From the NCBI GenBank assembly GCA_905236545.1, contig CAJOQO010000002.1:1-6831 (forward strand): a DNA stretch of 6,831 bases, written 5' to 3'. The notes below the pieces were generated by a model that did no database searches, was not told where the DNA came from, and saw only the letters and a list, made by a program, of their open reading frames with translations. Shown one piece after another: positions 1 to 5,870 of the stretch (within the stretch, counting starts at the first letter, position 1; every line of letters starts with the position of its first letter). Made by a program: the position numbers and the translations under genes. This DNA is from an uncultured Lachnospiraceae bacterium (lineage in GTDB: Bacteria > Bacillota > Clostridia > Lachnospirales > Lachnospiraceae).

Positions 1-3000
1 AATCTCGCTCTCCCCGGCGATGCTATACGTATAATCTCCCCAATGGAAGTCCACCGTATACCCCGTCAAAACATACACCGAGAATCCGTCCGTCTCGAAT
101 TCTACCGTCCCGTTGGCCACTTCACACGGAATTTCATAAACCGAGAATCCGTCGAATGTGCCTTTTTCATAAACTGAGAATCCATCCGTCTGGTCATCAT
201 TAACCGAGGATCCATCCGATTTTGAGCCTTCTTCCCCCTTCTTCTCAAAGTGGACAACAGAAATCTCCTCTTCTTCCTCTACCTCCTGGTCCAGCAGCTG
301 CACGCTGACCTTCACGTCCTTATTCGGCTGGTACTTCTTGCCAGTCTCAGTATCCGTCAATTTGATGTCAAAGGCCTTCGCAAAAGAAAGATCCTCGGGC
401 ACTTTGCCCAGAGTTTCAGCCGTTTTTGCAACATAGGCGTCGTATTCCGGGGTACCTTCCAGAAGTTCTGTCACTTCCAGTTCTGCATCGGCGGGAATCC
501 CACTCGTGGAATCATACTCCACCTTAATCTCATAGGTATTCCCGTCGCTTGCTTCGAGAACCCGTTCCTTCACGGTCTGGACAACTACATACACTGAGAA
601 TCCATCTGTATAGAATACAGCTGAGTTTCCAACGAAGCGGACATTTTCTACCTTCTCGGATGTTCCATCATCTGCAATATGCCATACTTCAAGATCGTTG
701 CCATTGCTGTTCTGATTTGCTTTTCCGATTGCCGGGTCTGAGATCACTACACGTACCGGTTCTTCCGGCTGGTAGGTTTCTTCACCTGTCTCGTTTGAGT
801 TTGAATCAGACCCTATCTCCTCATCGGGCTGGAGATTTCTTGGCAGGTTGATATCAAGGGCAAGTACTCCTTCCCCTTCCAGTTCTGAGCTGTATTCTTC
901 CGCATCCTCAGAAATTGCCTCTGCGGTTACGTCTTTTGGCATAAGACCGCTGATCGATACCAGCGAGCCGTCTTCTGATCTTGTCTTTACGGAACGAAGG
1001 TATAATTCCTCTTCCGTTTCTGATTCTATTTCAGATTCTGTTTCCAGTTCTGTTTCTGTTTCATCTGTTATCTCAGTTTCCGATTCTGTTTCAGTTTCAT
1101 TCGTAATTACAGTTTCTGATTCTGATGCTGTTTCTGTTTCAGTTTCAATCCCGGATCCTTCATTAAGATTCTCCGACTCTGTTTCTGCCTCTGTCTCATT
1201 CTTCGTGAGATGATCAACTGCTTCCGTCTCTGTGTTGTGTCCAGCAGCTTCCGTCTCTGCAGTGAGTTCAGTTGCCTCAGTCTCTGAGCTATGATCAGCT
1301 GCTTCTGTCTCTGTAACAAGATCTGCCGCTTCCGTCTCAACTTCCGTCTCATGAAGCGTTTCTTCCGTCTGTTCCTCCTGGAGCAGTTCTTCTTCGGTCT
1401 GTGTCTCAGAAATCAGGTCTTCCGTCTGTTCCTCAAAGAGCGAGCTGTCAGTCTGTGCTTCTGTATCAGTCTGCACCTCTTCAACTGTTTCTACTGCTTC
1501 TGTATCAGGTACCGTATCTGCTGCTTCTGTATCAGGTACCGTTTCGATTATCTCTTCCGTTGTTCCGGGAATCATTGACTCCGGTTCTTCGACAGTCTGT
1601 ATGTCTGTCTGCGTCTCGATCAGTGAGCCCGCATCGGTTTCCTGGACAAATGCTTCTCCGGGCAGGGCTTCTGTTACGGGTTCCTCACCAGCTGCGTCTG
1701 AAACAGGTTCTTCTGCAGTCAGCGACTCAGATACAGGTTCCTCGCTGGTCAGTTCCTCACTGATCGGTTCCTCACTGATCAGATTCTCAGATGGTTTCTC
1801 TGTCTCTTCTCCGGCCGGGCTGTCAATGGCCTCATCACCCTCGATCAACGGATCTTCAAACGGATCCTCCTGATCCTCATTTTCTGTATCAGCCTCGTTA
1901 TCGTTGATATTGATATCCGCGTCTGTTTCCGGACGCTGGGAGGAGATGATGAAGTGCAGCGGTGTGCCTCCGTTGAATTCGAAACGGATCCGGCCTTTGG
2001 ACCGGCTGGTCTTGAGTCCTTCGCTGTCTTCATAGAAGGAGATTCTGTCATGGGATGCGTTGTTTGAATAAGCAAGACGTCCTGCGCGCCTGGTCCAGTA
2101 TTCGTTCTGAGCTTCCTGATCATTCTCCGGAAGGGCGCGGTACACTGTGACGTCTGACGTGAACTCCGTTTCGTCGACGATCAGGGAATCCATCGCATTA
2201 TACTCATCATGCGCATAGACAAGGAAGTAGGGGCTTCCCGCGCTGATGACATCGCTGATCGCATGACCGGTGACGGATACCGTCAGCGGAGCGGTTGGGA
2301 TGTACTCACTTCCGTCCGCATGAACAAATGAGACATCGATCGATGCGACCGCTGTCTCGGGATAGGATTCATCTTCATCAAAGAGGATATAATCTGCCTG
2401 CGCTGTGACGTCTTCCGGCAGTTCGCCTTTTACTTTTACATGCACGGCGGAGGAGGACGGATCCGTATCAGGCTCCGCGTCGCGGCCGAACATCCACTGC
2501 CACAGCTCATTAACAGTCTTCAGCTGCTTTGTCGGAGCGCCGGAATCCTTGTACAGTCTCGCAGGAGACATTTGTACATCTATTGTTTGCTTTGTAAGGT
2601 TCAGCTCCTCTTCCGCTTCGACCTCCGCGGGGATTGCGTCATCGGTCGTTATCTCATCATAAGAGTCCGCATCCAGACCGGTATCCTCCAGCTCATTGCC
2701 GGGATCGAAGCTGTCCGGACCCGAATCATCCGTGTATGCTTCCCCGGCACTGCCTTCCTCCCCGGCGCTGCCCCCTTCTTCCTGGACACCTTCTTCCTGG
2801 ACAGAGAGATTCTCCTGAGGTTCTTCCGCATATAAGGAAGGATCCTCCTGGCCGGAAGCCGGGTCGAAGGAACCCTCCTGAGCCTCCTCCTGCACGAAAA
2901 CAGGAGCCTCACTCTCGGCAAGGATATTGCCCGGAGATGTGCCCAGCATGCTAAACGCCAGCAGAATACTAGTAACTTTTTGAATCGGTCTGAATCTCAT
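1..3000 (-). CDS. Large modular secreted surface protein, N-terminal 1000 residues (3' end beyond window)
   Basis: The frame is open from an ATG at 2998-3000 to the left edge with no stop, so 1000 residues are seen and the C-terminus is missing. The start is supported by AGGAG 10 nt upstream and an immediate signal peptide: basic n-region MRFRPIQKV, hydrophobic TSILLAFSMLG, likely cleavage near residue 29 (NILA/ES). Residues 30-140 are acidic (Glu, Asp, Gly, Pro). Residues about 187-355 form a first module starting GELPEDVTA. Residues 358-665 are a Glu/Thr linker. Residues about 666-805 (GLMPKDVTAEA, then YQPEEPV, ending TDGFSVYV) and 821-977 (GIPADAELEV, then YQPNKDV, ending in several DGFSVY copies) are two related modules. 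This layout resembles giant cell-wall proteins or adhesins of Lachnospiraceae, often labelled Cna-B or SpaA-like; that assignment is from memory of the family style. Expected location is outside the cell. An LPXTG or other anchor and the ligand cannot be judged. The gene is separate from the arg genes and has its own promoter. Confidence 0.88.
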   Translation of the reverse strand, partial: MRFRPIQKVTSILLAFSMLGTSPGNILAESEAPVFVQEEAQEGSFDPASGQEDPSLYAEEPQENLSVQEEGVQEEGGSAGEEGSAGEAYTDDSGPDSFDPGNELEDTGLDADSYDEITTDDAIPAEVEAEEELNLTKQTIDVQMSPARLYKDSGAPTKQLKTVNELWQWMFGRDAEPDTDPSSSAVHVKVKGELPEDVTAQADYILFDEDESYPETAVASIDVSFVHADGSEYIPTAPLTVSVTGHAISDVISAGSPYFLVYAHDEYNAMDSLIVDETEFTSDVTVYRALPENDQEAQNEYWTRRAGRLAYSNNASHDRISFYEDSEGLKTSRSKGRIRFEFNGGTPLHFIISSQRPETDADININDNEADTENEDQEDPFEDPLIEGDEAIDSPAGEETEKPSENLISEEPISEELTSEEPVSESLTAEEPVSDAAGEEPVTEALPGEAFVQETDAGSLIETQTDIQTVEEPESMIPGTTEEIIETVPDTEAADTVPDTEAVETVEEVQTDTEAQTDSSLFEEQTEDLISETQTEEELLQEEQTEETLHETEVETEAADLVTETEAADHSSETEATELTAETEAAGHNTETEAVDHLTKNETEAETESENLNEGSGIETETETASESETVITNETETESETEITDETETELETESEIESETEEELYLRSVKTRSEDGSLVSISGLMPKDVTAEAISEDAEEYSSELEGEGVLALDINLPRNLQPDEEIGSDSNSNETGEETYQPEEPVRVVISDPAIGKANQNSNGNDLEVWHIADDGTSEKVENVRFVGNSAVFYTDGFSVYVVVQTVKERVLEASDGNTYEIKVEYDSTSGIPADAELEVTELLEGTPEYDAYVAKTAETLGKVPEDLSFAKAFDIKLTDTETGKKYQPNKDVKVSVQLLDQEVEEEEEISVVHFEKKGEEGSKSDGSSVNDDQTDGFSVYEKGTFDGFSVYEIPCEVANGTVEFETDGFSVYVLTGYTVDFHWGDYTYSIAGESEI
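70..219 (-). repeat. Expanded DGFSVY motif array at the end of the third module
   Basis: On the minus strand the segment encodes SDGSSVN (928-934, decayed), TDGFSVYE (938-945), FDGFSVYE (949-956) and TDGFSVYV (970-977) within about 50 residues. A single TDGFSVYV ends the previous module (798-805). The shared plus-strand core resembles ATAAACTGAGAATCCATCC. The close spacing suggests local duplication of the module's last strand. Confidence 0.75.
1204..1338 (-). repeat. Five tandem 9-residue (27-bp) ETEAADH-type repeats
   Basis: Residues 555-599 read as five consecutive nonamers: ETEAADLVT, ETEAADHSS, ETEATELTA, ETEAAGHNT and ETEAVDHLT. ETEA is invariant and the last residues vary. The period of 27 bp keeps the frame, so copy number could change without breaking the gene. 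The unit lies inside the Glu/Thr linker. Confidence 0.8.
1494..1542 (-). repeat. 27-bp-period direct repeat coding VPDTEA twice
   Basis: A 22-bp string (plus strand, starting CTGCTTCTGTATCAGG) occurs identically at 1494-1515 and 1521-1542, giving VPDTEA twice in the protein. The identity at DNA level points to a recent duplication. The 27-bp period matches that of the neighbouring ETEA repeats. Confidence 0.75.
2914..3000 (-). other. Sec signal peptide of the surface protein
   Basis: Residues 1-29 have a positively charged start (Arg2, Arg4, Lys8), a hydrophobic core of about 12 residues (TSILLAFSMLG), and a Gly/Pro-containing c-region ending NILA before Glu-Ser. The mature protein then becomes strongly acidic at once. 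This is a standard signal peptidase I layout. The exact cleavage residue is inferred. Confidence 0.75.
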
Positions 3001-3010
3001 CTGTGTTTTA

Positions 3011-3015
3011 CTCCT
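3011..3015 (-). promoter_or_regulatory. Ribosome binding site of the surface protein gene
   Basis: Minus-strand AGGAG lies 10 nt before the ATG at 3000. It fixes this start over in-frame upstream codons: the frame stays open back to a TAA at 3259-3261, but there is no better start there. Confidence 0.75.
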
Positions 3016-3076
3016 GATGAAAAAACTGGTTTGGTGATACGGCGGAACAGGGCAGATGTCGTGCCGTTCGATCTTC

Positions 3077-3091
3077 TGCGCATTATGCGCA
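3077..3091. promoter_or_regulatory. Palindrome TGCGCAT-T-ATGCGCA in the leader
   Basis: This is a perfect 7-1-7 palindrome about 75 bp before the start codon. In RNA it could form a 5-bp TGCGC/GCGCA stem with a 5-nt loop; in DNA it could be a protein-binding site. Function unknown. Confidence 0.35.
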
Positions 3092-3214
3092 TAAGCACTC
3101 TGGCTTTTCTCCACTTGCTGAAACGTCCGCTTTACACGTTCTGTTGTTTTCCTGTTGTAATTTCTTATGGTAGTTTTGCTTCCTGTAATGTCCGCAAAAC
3201 ACCTTTTCTCTTTG

Positions 3215-3229
3215 ATACGATCATCGTAT
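3215..3229. promoter_or_regulatory. Palindrome ATACGAT-C-ATCGTAT, candidate operator
   Basis: This is a perfect 15-bp palindrome with a single central base, lying about 35-50 nt into the predicted leader. The same half-sites make up the inverted repeat at 3289-3308 on the other side of the -10 box. No regulator is visible in the window, so the operator role is inference. Confidence 0.4.
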
Positions 3230-3270
3230 GAACAGGTATCATTCACACGAAGGGATAGTTAATCGACAAT

Positions 3271-3279
3271 ATTATAACA
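3271..3279 (-). promoter_or_regulatory. Extended -10 promoter for the surface protein gene
   Basis: The minus strand reads TGTTATAAT, a perfect TGn-TATAAT extended -10 box. The -35 position (about 3294-3299) reads CCATAC, which is unlike TTGACA, as expected for extended -10 promoters. Transcription should begin near 3264, giving a leader of about 260 nt before the ATG at 3000. The missing -35 region overlaps the terminator hairpin and palindrome, which could allow regulation. Confidence 0.65.
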
Positions 3280-3280
3280 C

Positions 3281-3308
3281 AAAAAACAGGATCGTATGGA
3301 TACGATCC
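3281..3308 (-). terminator. Rho-independent terminator of the arg transcript
   Basis: Positions 3289-3308 form a perfect inverted repeat, GGATCGTA on one arm and TACGATCC on the other with a TGGA centre (the arms can be read as 9 bp with a 2-nt centre). On the minus strand it is followed by TGTTTTTT and preceded by AAAAATG, so the stem can be extended by A-U pairs beyond a small internal loop. It lies about 160 bp after the argD stop and just before the promoter of the next gene. The plus side also has a T-rich stretch (CATTTTTC), so weak bidirectional action is possible. Confidence 0.75.
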
Positions 3309-3430
3309 CATTTTTCATTTATTTTTCATTTTCTCTCATTATTCATTCGTCATGTATCATGACGGCGGATCCCATCCGGAAGGGCATCCGATATTTCGCC
3401 TGAAATTGCCGAAACGATGATGCTGTCTCC

Positions 3431-3470
3431 TTCCCGGCTGTTAATGGATCTTCCCGGCTGTTTCCGGATC
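3431..3470. repeat. 20-bp tandem duplication over the argD stop codon
   Basis: Two adjacent units, TTCCCGGCTGTTAATGGATC (3431-3450) and TTCCCGGCTGTTTCCGGATC (3451-3470), match at 17 of 20 positions. The second unit ends inside the argD stop codon (3469-3471). Its core CCGGCTGTTT also occurs in the first unit of the argB-argD spacer repeat (4709-4718). Confidence 0.75.
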
Positions 3471-4659
3471 ACAGCACCTCTTCCAGTTTTTGGATCATCT
3501 CGTCGATGTCGTCTTCTGTGATGATGAGCGGCGGTACGAGGCGAAGAACGTTGCTTCCGGCTGACAGGATGACAAGTCCGTTGCCAATCGCGGCCTTCAC
3601 GATCTCGCCGGCCTGCCGTCCTTCCACAACCAGTCCCTGCATGAAGCCCATGCCGCGGCGCTGTGTCAGGAAGTCGTATTTTTCGACCAGCGCGTCAAGC
3701 TTTTCTTCCAGGCAGGGAGTAAGCTCCTGCACATGCTCCACGATCTTTTCCCGGTCGAACTGGTCGAACACCGCGGATACCGCCGCGCAGGCGAGCGGGT
3801 TCCCTCCGTAGGTCGTGCCGTGGTCGCCGGCGGCCAGCGACATGGCGGCTGCCTTTTCGTTCAGGACAAATGCGCCGACGGGGATCCCGCAGCCGAGTGC
3901 TTTGGCCAGTGTCATGATGTCAGGGCGGACGCCGTAATGGTCACAGGCAAACCATGCTCCGGTTCTGCCCATACCGCACTGGATCTCATCGAGGATCAGC
4001 AGGATGCCTCGCTCGTCGCAGAGCCTGCGGACTGCCTTCAGGAACTCCGGATCCGCGGGATAGATCCCGCCCTCTCCCTGCACCGTCTCCAGCAGGATCG
4101 CGCAGGTCTTGTCGCTGACCTGGGCCATGACGCTGTCAAAGTCGTTGAAGTTCGCAAACTTCACGCCGCCCATCAGCGGGCGGAACGGATCCTGGTAGTG
4201 CGGATTGCCGGTGACAGACAGAGCGCCGATGGTCCTGCCGTGGAAGGACTGGTTCATGGCGATGATCTCATGGTCATTGGACCCGTCCTTTAAAAATGCG
4301 TATTTCCGCGCCGCTTTGATCGCGCCTTCGATGGCTTCCGCGCCGGAATTGGTAAAGAACACCTTCGACATGCCGGTATGGCCGATGACCTTGCGGGCCG
4401 CGTCCCGAAGCGGGGTGTGGTAGAACAGATTCGAGGTGTGGACCAGCCTGTCGATCTGCGCCTTCAGCGCGTCATTGTACGCGCGGTTTCCGTAGCCAAG
4501 TGCAAATACCGCGATTCCGGCGCCGAAGTCCAGGTATTCCTTTCCCTCCACGTCATAGAGGCGGACACCCTCTCCCCGCTCGAACGCGACCGGAAAGCGG
4601 TTGTAGGTATGGAGCACATACTGCTCGGTCTCATCCATGATCTGCTGTGTATTCGTCAT
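3469..4659 (-). CDS. argD: Acetylornithine aminotransferase
   Basis: This PLP-dependent class III aminotransferase makes N2-acetylornithine from N-acetylglutamate semialdehyde with glutamate as amino donor, in the cytoplasm; family members often also act on succinyldiaminopimelate. At 396 residues it is normal length. Visible motifs, counted from the chosen start: PLP phosphate loop TNSGAEA (103-109), SFHGRT (138-143), ETVQGEGG (191-198), DEIQCGMGRTG with the cofactor-binding Asp224 (224-234), Schiff-base Lys253 in TLAKALGCGIPVGA, and HGTTYGGNPLACA from 280. I chose the ATG at 4657-4659 because GGGAGAG stands 8 nt before it and the protein then starts like other ArgD proteins. An in-frame ATG at 4672-4674, with AGGGG 5 nt upstream, would add five residues (MGEND). 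It is the last gene of the visible arg group and is followed by a terminator about 160 bp on. An ornithine or GABA aminotransferase is unlikely beside argJ and argB. Confidence 0.95.
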   Translation of the reverse strand: MTNTQQIMDETEQYVLHTYNRFPVAFERGEGVRLYDVEGKEYLDFGAGIAVFALGYGNRAYNDALKAQIDRLVHTSNLFYHTPLRDAARKVIGHTGMSKVFFTNSGAEAIEGAIKAARKYAFLKDGSNDHEIIAMNQSFHGRTIGALSVTGNPHYQDPFRPLMGGVKFANFNDFDSVMAQVSDKTCAILLETVQGEGGIYPADPEFLKAVRRLCDERGILLILDEIQCGMGRTGAWFACDHYGVRPDIMTLAKALGCGIPVGAFVLNEKAAAMSLAAGDHGTTYGGNPLACAAVSAVFDQFDREKIVEHVQELTPCLEEKLDALVEKYDFLTQRRGMGFMQGLVVEGRQAGEIVKAAIGNGLVILSAGSNVLRLVPPLIITEDDIDEMIQKLEEVL

Positions 4660-4665
4660 ATCATT

Positions 4666-4672
4666 CTCTCCC
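4666..4672 (-). promoter_or_regulatory. Ribosome binding site deciding the argD start
   Basis: Minus-strand GGGAGAG precedes the ATG at 4659 with near-ideal spacing (GGGAG ends 8 nt before it). It overlaps the first codons of the alternative longer start at 4674, which has its own weaker AGGGG at 4680-4684. Confidence 0.6.
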
Positions 4673-4706
4673 ATATTGTCCCCTGTTGCACTGACCCTGT
4701 GATCCG

Positions 4707-4890
4707 TTCCGGCTGTTTTCCAGTGTTTCGGGCACTTTTCCGGCTCTTTCCGGTTATTCCGACTCTTTTCCTGTGCTTCCTGATTTTTCCGGCTCTTTTC
4801 CTGCGCTTTCTGATTTATCCGACTCTATTCCAGTGCTTCCTGTTTTTTCTGGTTTTTCCGGTTCTTCTCAGTTTTTCCGGCTTTTCTCAT
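4707..4890 (-). repeat. Degenerate 30-bp tandem repeat in the argB-argD spacer
   Basis: On the plus strand the unit is close to TTCCGRCTCTTTTCC followed by TGYGCTTYCTGATTT. Full copies lie at 4757-4786, 4787-4816 and 4817-4846; by hand count the first matches the second at 27 of 30 and the third at 26 of 30. Diverged or truncated copies lie at 4707-4737, 4738-4756 and 4847-4890, the last covering the argB stop and final codons. As mRNA the repeat is purine-rich (AGGAAGCACAGGAAAAGAG). The period is a multiple of three and the argB frame stays open through the three best copies. Confidence 0.8.
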
Positions 4891-5791
4891 AAAACCGGCG
4901 CTCGGTATCCCCGATGATGGCCGTGCCGATTCCTTTGTTGGTGAAGAATTCCAGCAGCTGGGAATGCGGGATGCGTCCGTCGAGGATGTGTACCCTCTGC
5001 ACGCCCGCTTCGATCGCGTCGATGCAGCTGTTCAGCTTCGGAAGCATGCCGCCGCCTGCGTGTCCGGCTTCAATGAACTTTTTGGCTTCCGTAACCGTCA
5101 TCTCCGAGATCAGGGACTCCGGATCGTCCGGGTTTTCGAGAACGCCCTTGATATCCGAGAGGAAGACAAGCTTCTGCGCCTTCATCGCCTTCGCGACCGC
5201 GCAGGCTGCGTCGTCCGCGTTGACATTGTAGGAATAATACCCCTCGTCCGATCCCACCGGGCAGATGACAGGGACGAAATCGGCGTCGATCAGGGTATTC
5301 AGGAGCGTGGTATCCACCTCCTCCACTTCTCCGACAAACCCGATGTCCTCTCCCTCCGGCATCTTCTTGCTGACGCGGAGGATCGTGCCATCCTTTCCGG
5401 ATACGCCGCAGGCCCTGACGCCGACCTTTTCCATCATGGAAACAAGGCCTTTGTTGATGCGGTTCAGGACCATCTCCGCCACGCGCATGGTCTCATCGTC
5501 CGTCACGCGGAAGCCGTTGACGAATTCGCTCTCCTTCCCGACCTTGCCGAGCCAGCTGGTGATCTCCTTCCCGCCGCCGTGCACGATGATCGGCCTGAAG
5601 CCGATCAGCTTCAGCAGCGCGACGTCCTTGACGACGCTCTTTTTCAGTTCATGGTCGACCATGGCGCTGCCGCCGTATTTTACGATGATGGTAGCTCCCT
5701 GAAAATGCTGGATGTACGGCAGCGCTTCGATCAGCACGCCTGCCTTGTCCAGATACAGTTCCATCTCCCTGGTACTGAGTTCCTGATCCAT
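4868..5791 (-). CDS. argB: Acetylglutamate kinase
   Basis: This cytoplasmic enzyme of the amino acid kinase family phosphorylates N-acetyl-L-glutamate with ATP, the second step and usual control point of arginine synthesis. Motifs in the 307 residues: KYGGSAM with the catalytic Lys38 (38-44), VHGGGKEI (70-77), GFRVTDDE in the acetylglutamate-binding region (about 93-100), GVSGKDG (about 129-135), NADDAACAVAKA and LSDIKGVL in the second half, and GGMLPK. The roughly 30-residue N-terminal segment before the kinase core, ending in YIQHFQG, matches the N-terminal helix known from arginine-inhibited hexameric enzymes, so feedback inhibition by arginine is likely (inference). The start ATG has AGGG 9 nt upstream. 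It lies 79 bp after argJ. The last dozen residues (ERRFYEKSRKN) go beyond the usual GTAII end and overlap the 30-bp repeat. Confidence 0.96.
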   Translation of the reverse strand: MDQELSTREMELYLDKAGVLIEALPYIQHFQGATIIVKYGGSAMVDHELKKSVVKDVALLKLIGFRPIIVHGGGKEITSWLGKVGKESEFVNGFRVTDDETMRVAEMVLNRINKGLVSMMEKVGVRACGVSGKDGTILRVSKKMPEGEDIGFVGEVEEVDTTLLNTLIDADFVPVICPVGSDEGYYSYNVNADDAACAVAKAMKAQKLVFLSDIKGVLENPDDPESLISEMTVTEAKKFIEAGHAGGGMLPKLNSCIDAIEAGVQRVHILDGRIPHSQLLEFFTNKGIGTAIIGDTERRFYEKSRKN

Positions 5792-5870
5792 GTTCTTCTT
5801 CCCTTTCTGTCAATGAGCTTCTGCCGCGCAGGTTTCCATCCCTATTCCGGAACCCAGACAGCAGACCGCA
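5792..5870 (-). other. Short argJ-argB spacer with argB ribosome binding site
   Basis: This 79-bp gap has no hairpin with a T-tract and no -10/-35 pair I can support. It carries AAAGGGAA at 5799-5806, with AGGG ending 9 nt before the argB ATG. The two genes are therefore probably co-transcribed. Confidence 0.55.

Larger units (their letters stand above)
1006..1929 (-). repeat. Glu/Thr-rich low-complexity linker region of the surface protein (residues 358-665)
   Basis: By hand count, residues 361-660 contain 85 Glu, two Lys (402 and 600) and no Arg, with Thr, Ser and Ala filling most other places. Three sub-styles follow each other: SEEP-type pentads (about 405-443), Gln/Thr/Glu stretches with a duplicated VPDTEA (488-503), and ET/ETE runs (551-663). 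It is probably an extended, highly negative, possibly O-glycosylated stalk between the first folded module and the next two; the role is inference. On the plus strand it reads as a pyrimidine-rich TTTCTGTTTC-like tract, which creates several spurious plus-strand open frames. Confidence 0.85.
3001..3468. other. Intergenic region between argD and the surface protein gene
   Basis: I see no credible gene here. Reading along the minus strand from argD, it holds the second unit of a 20-bp duplication (3431-3450), a possible imperfect hairpin at 3366-3390, an inverted repeat CGTCATG-TAT-CATGACG at 3348-3364 without a T-tract, an A/T-rich stretch (3309-3347), a terminator (3281-3308), an extended -10 promoter (3271-3279) and a leader of about 260 nt with two 7-1-7 palindromes. 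A plus-strand open frame at 2980-3231 has no ribosome binding site or recognisable content and is not called. Confidence 0.7.

Noticed and set aside
848..1873. Plus-strand Ser/Val/Phe-rich open frames antisense to the linker, looking like serine-rich repeat proteins.
   Set aside because: They are complements of the GAA/ACA-rich linker codons, lack ribosome binding sites, and overlap a minus-strand frame with signal peptide and recognisable modules.
2980..3231. Plus-strand 83-codon frame in the intergenic region.
   Set aside because: It overlaps the start and ribosome binding site of the surface gene, has no binding site of its own and no recognisable protein features.
3163..3237. Minus-strand leader peptide of about 24 codons (MIPVHTMIVSK...) in the 5' leader.
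   Set aside because: There is no Shine-Dalgarno sequence before its ATG, no run of regulatory codons, and no terminator following it.
3348..3364. Inverted repeat CGTCATG-TAT-CATGACG as terminator.
   Set aside because: No T-tract follows on either strand; the hairpin at 3281-3308 is a much better terminator.
3346..3471. Open frame of 41 codons directly after the argD TGA, and similar open frames after the argB and argJ TGA stops, suggesting TGA recoding.
   Set aside because: ArgJ and ArgD end at canonical family C-termini exactly at TGA, no TGA occurs inside the genes, and open frames are common in this composition. Standard code fits.
4707..4890. CRISPR array.
   Set aside because: The units are directly abutting with a 30-bp period and no unique spacers, so this is a tandem repeat.
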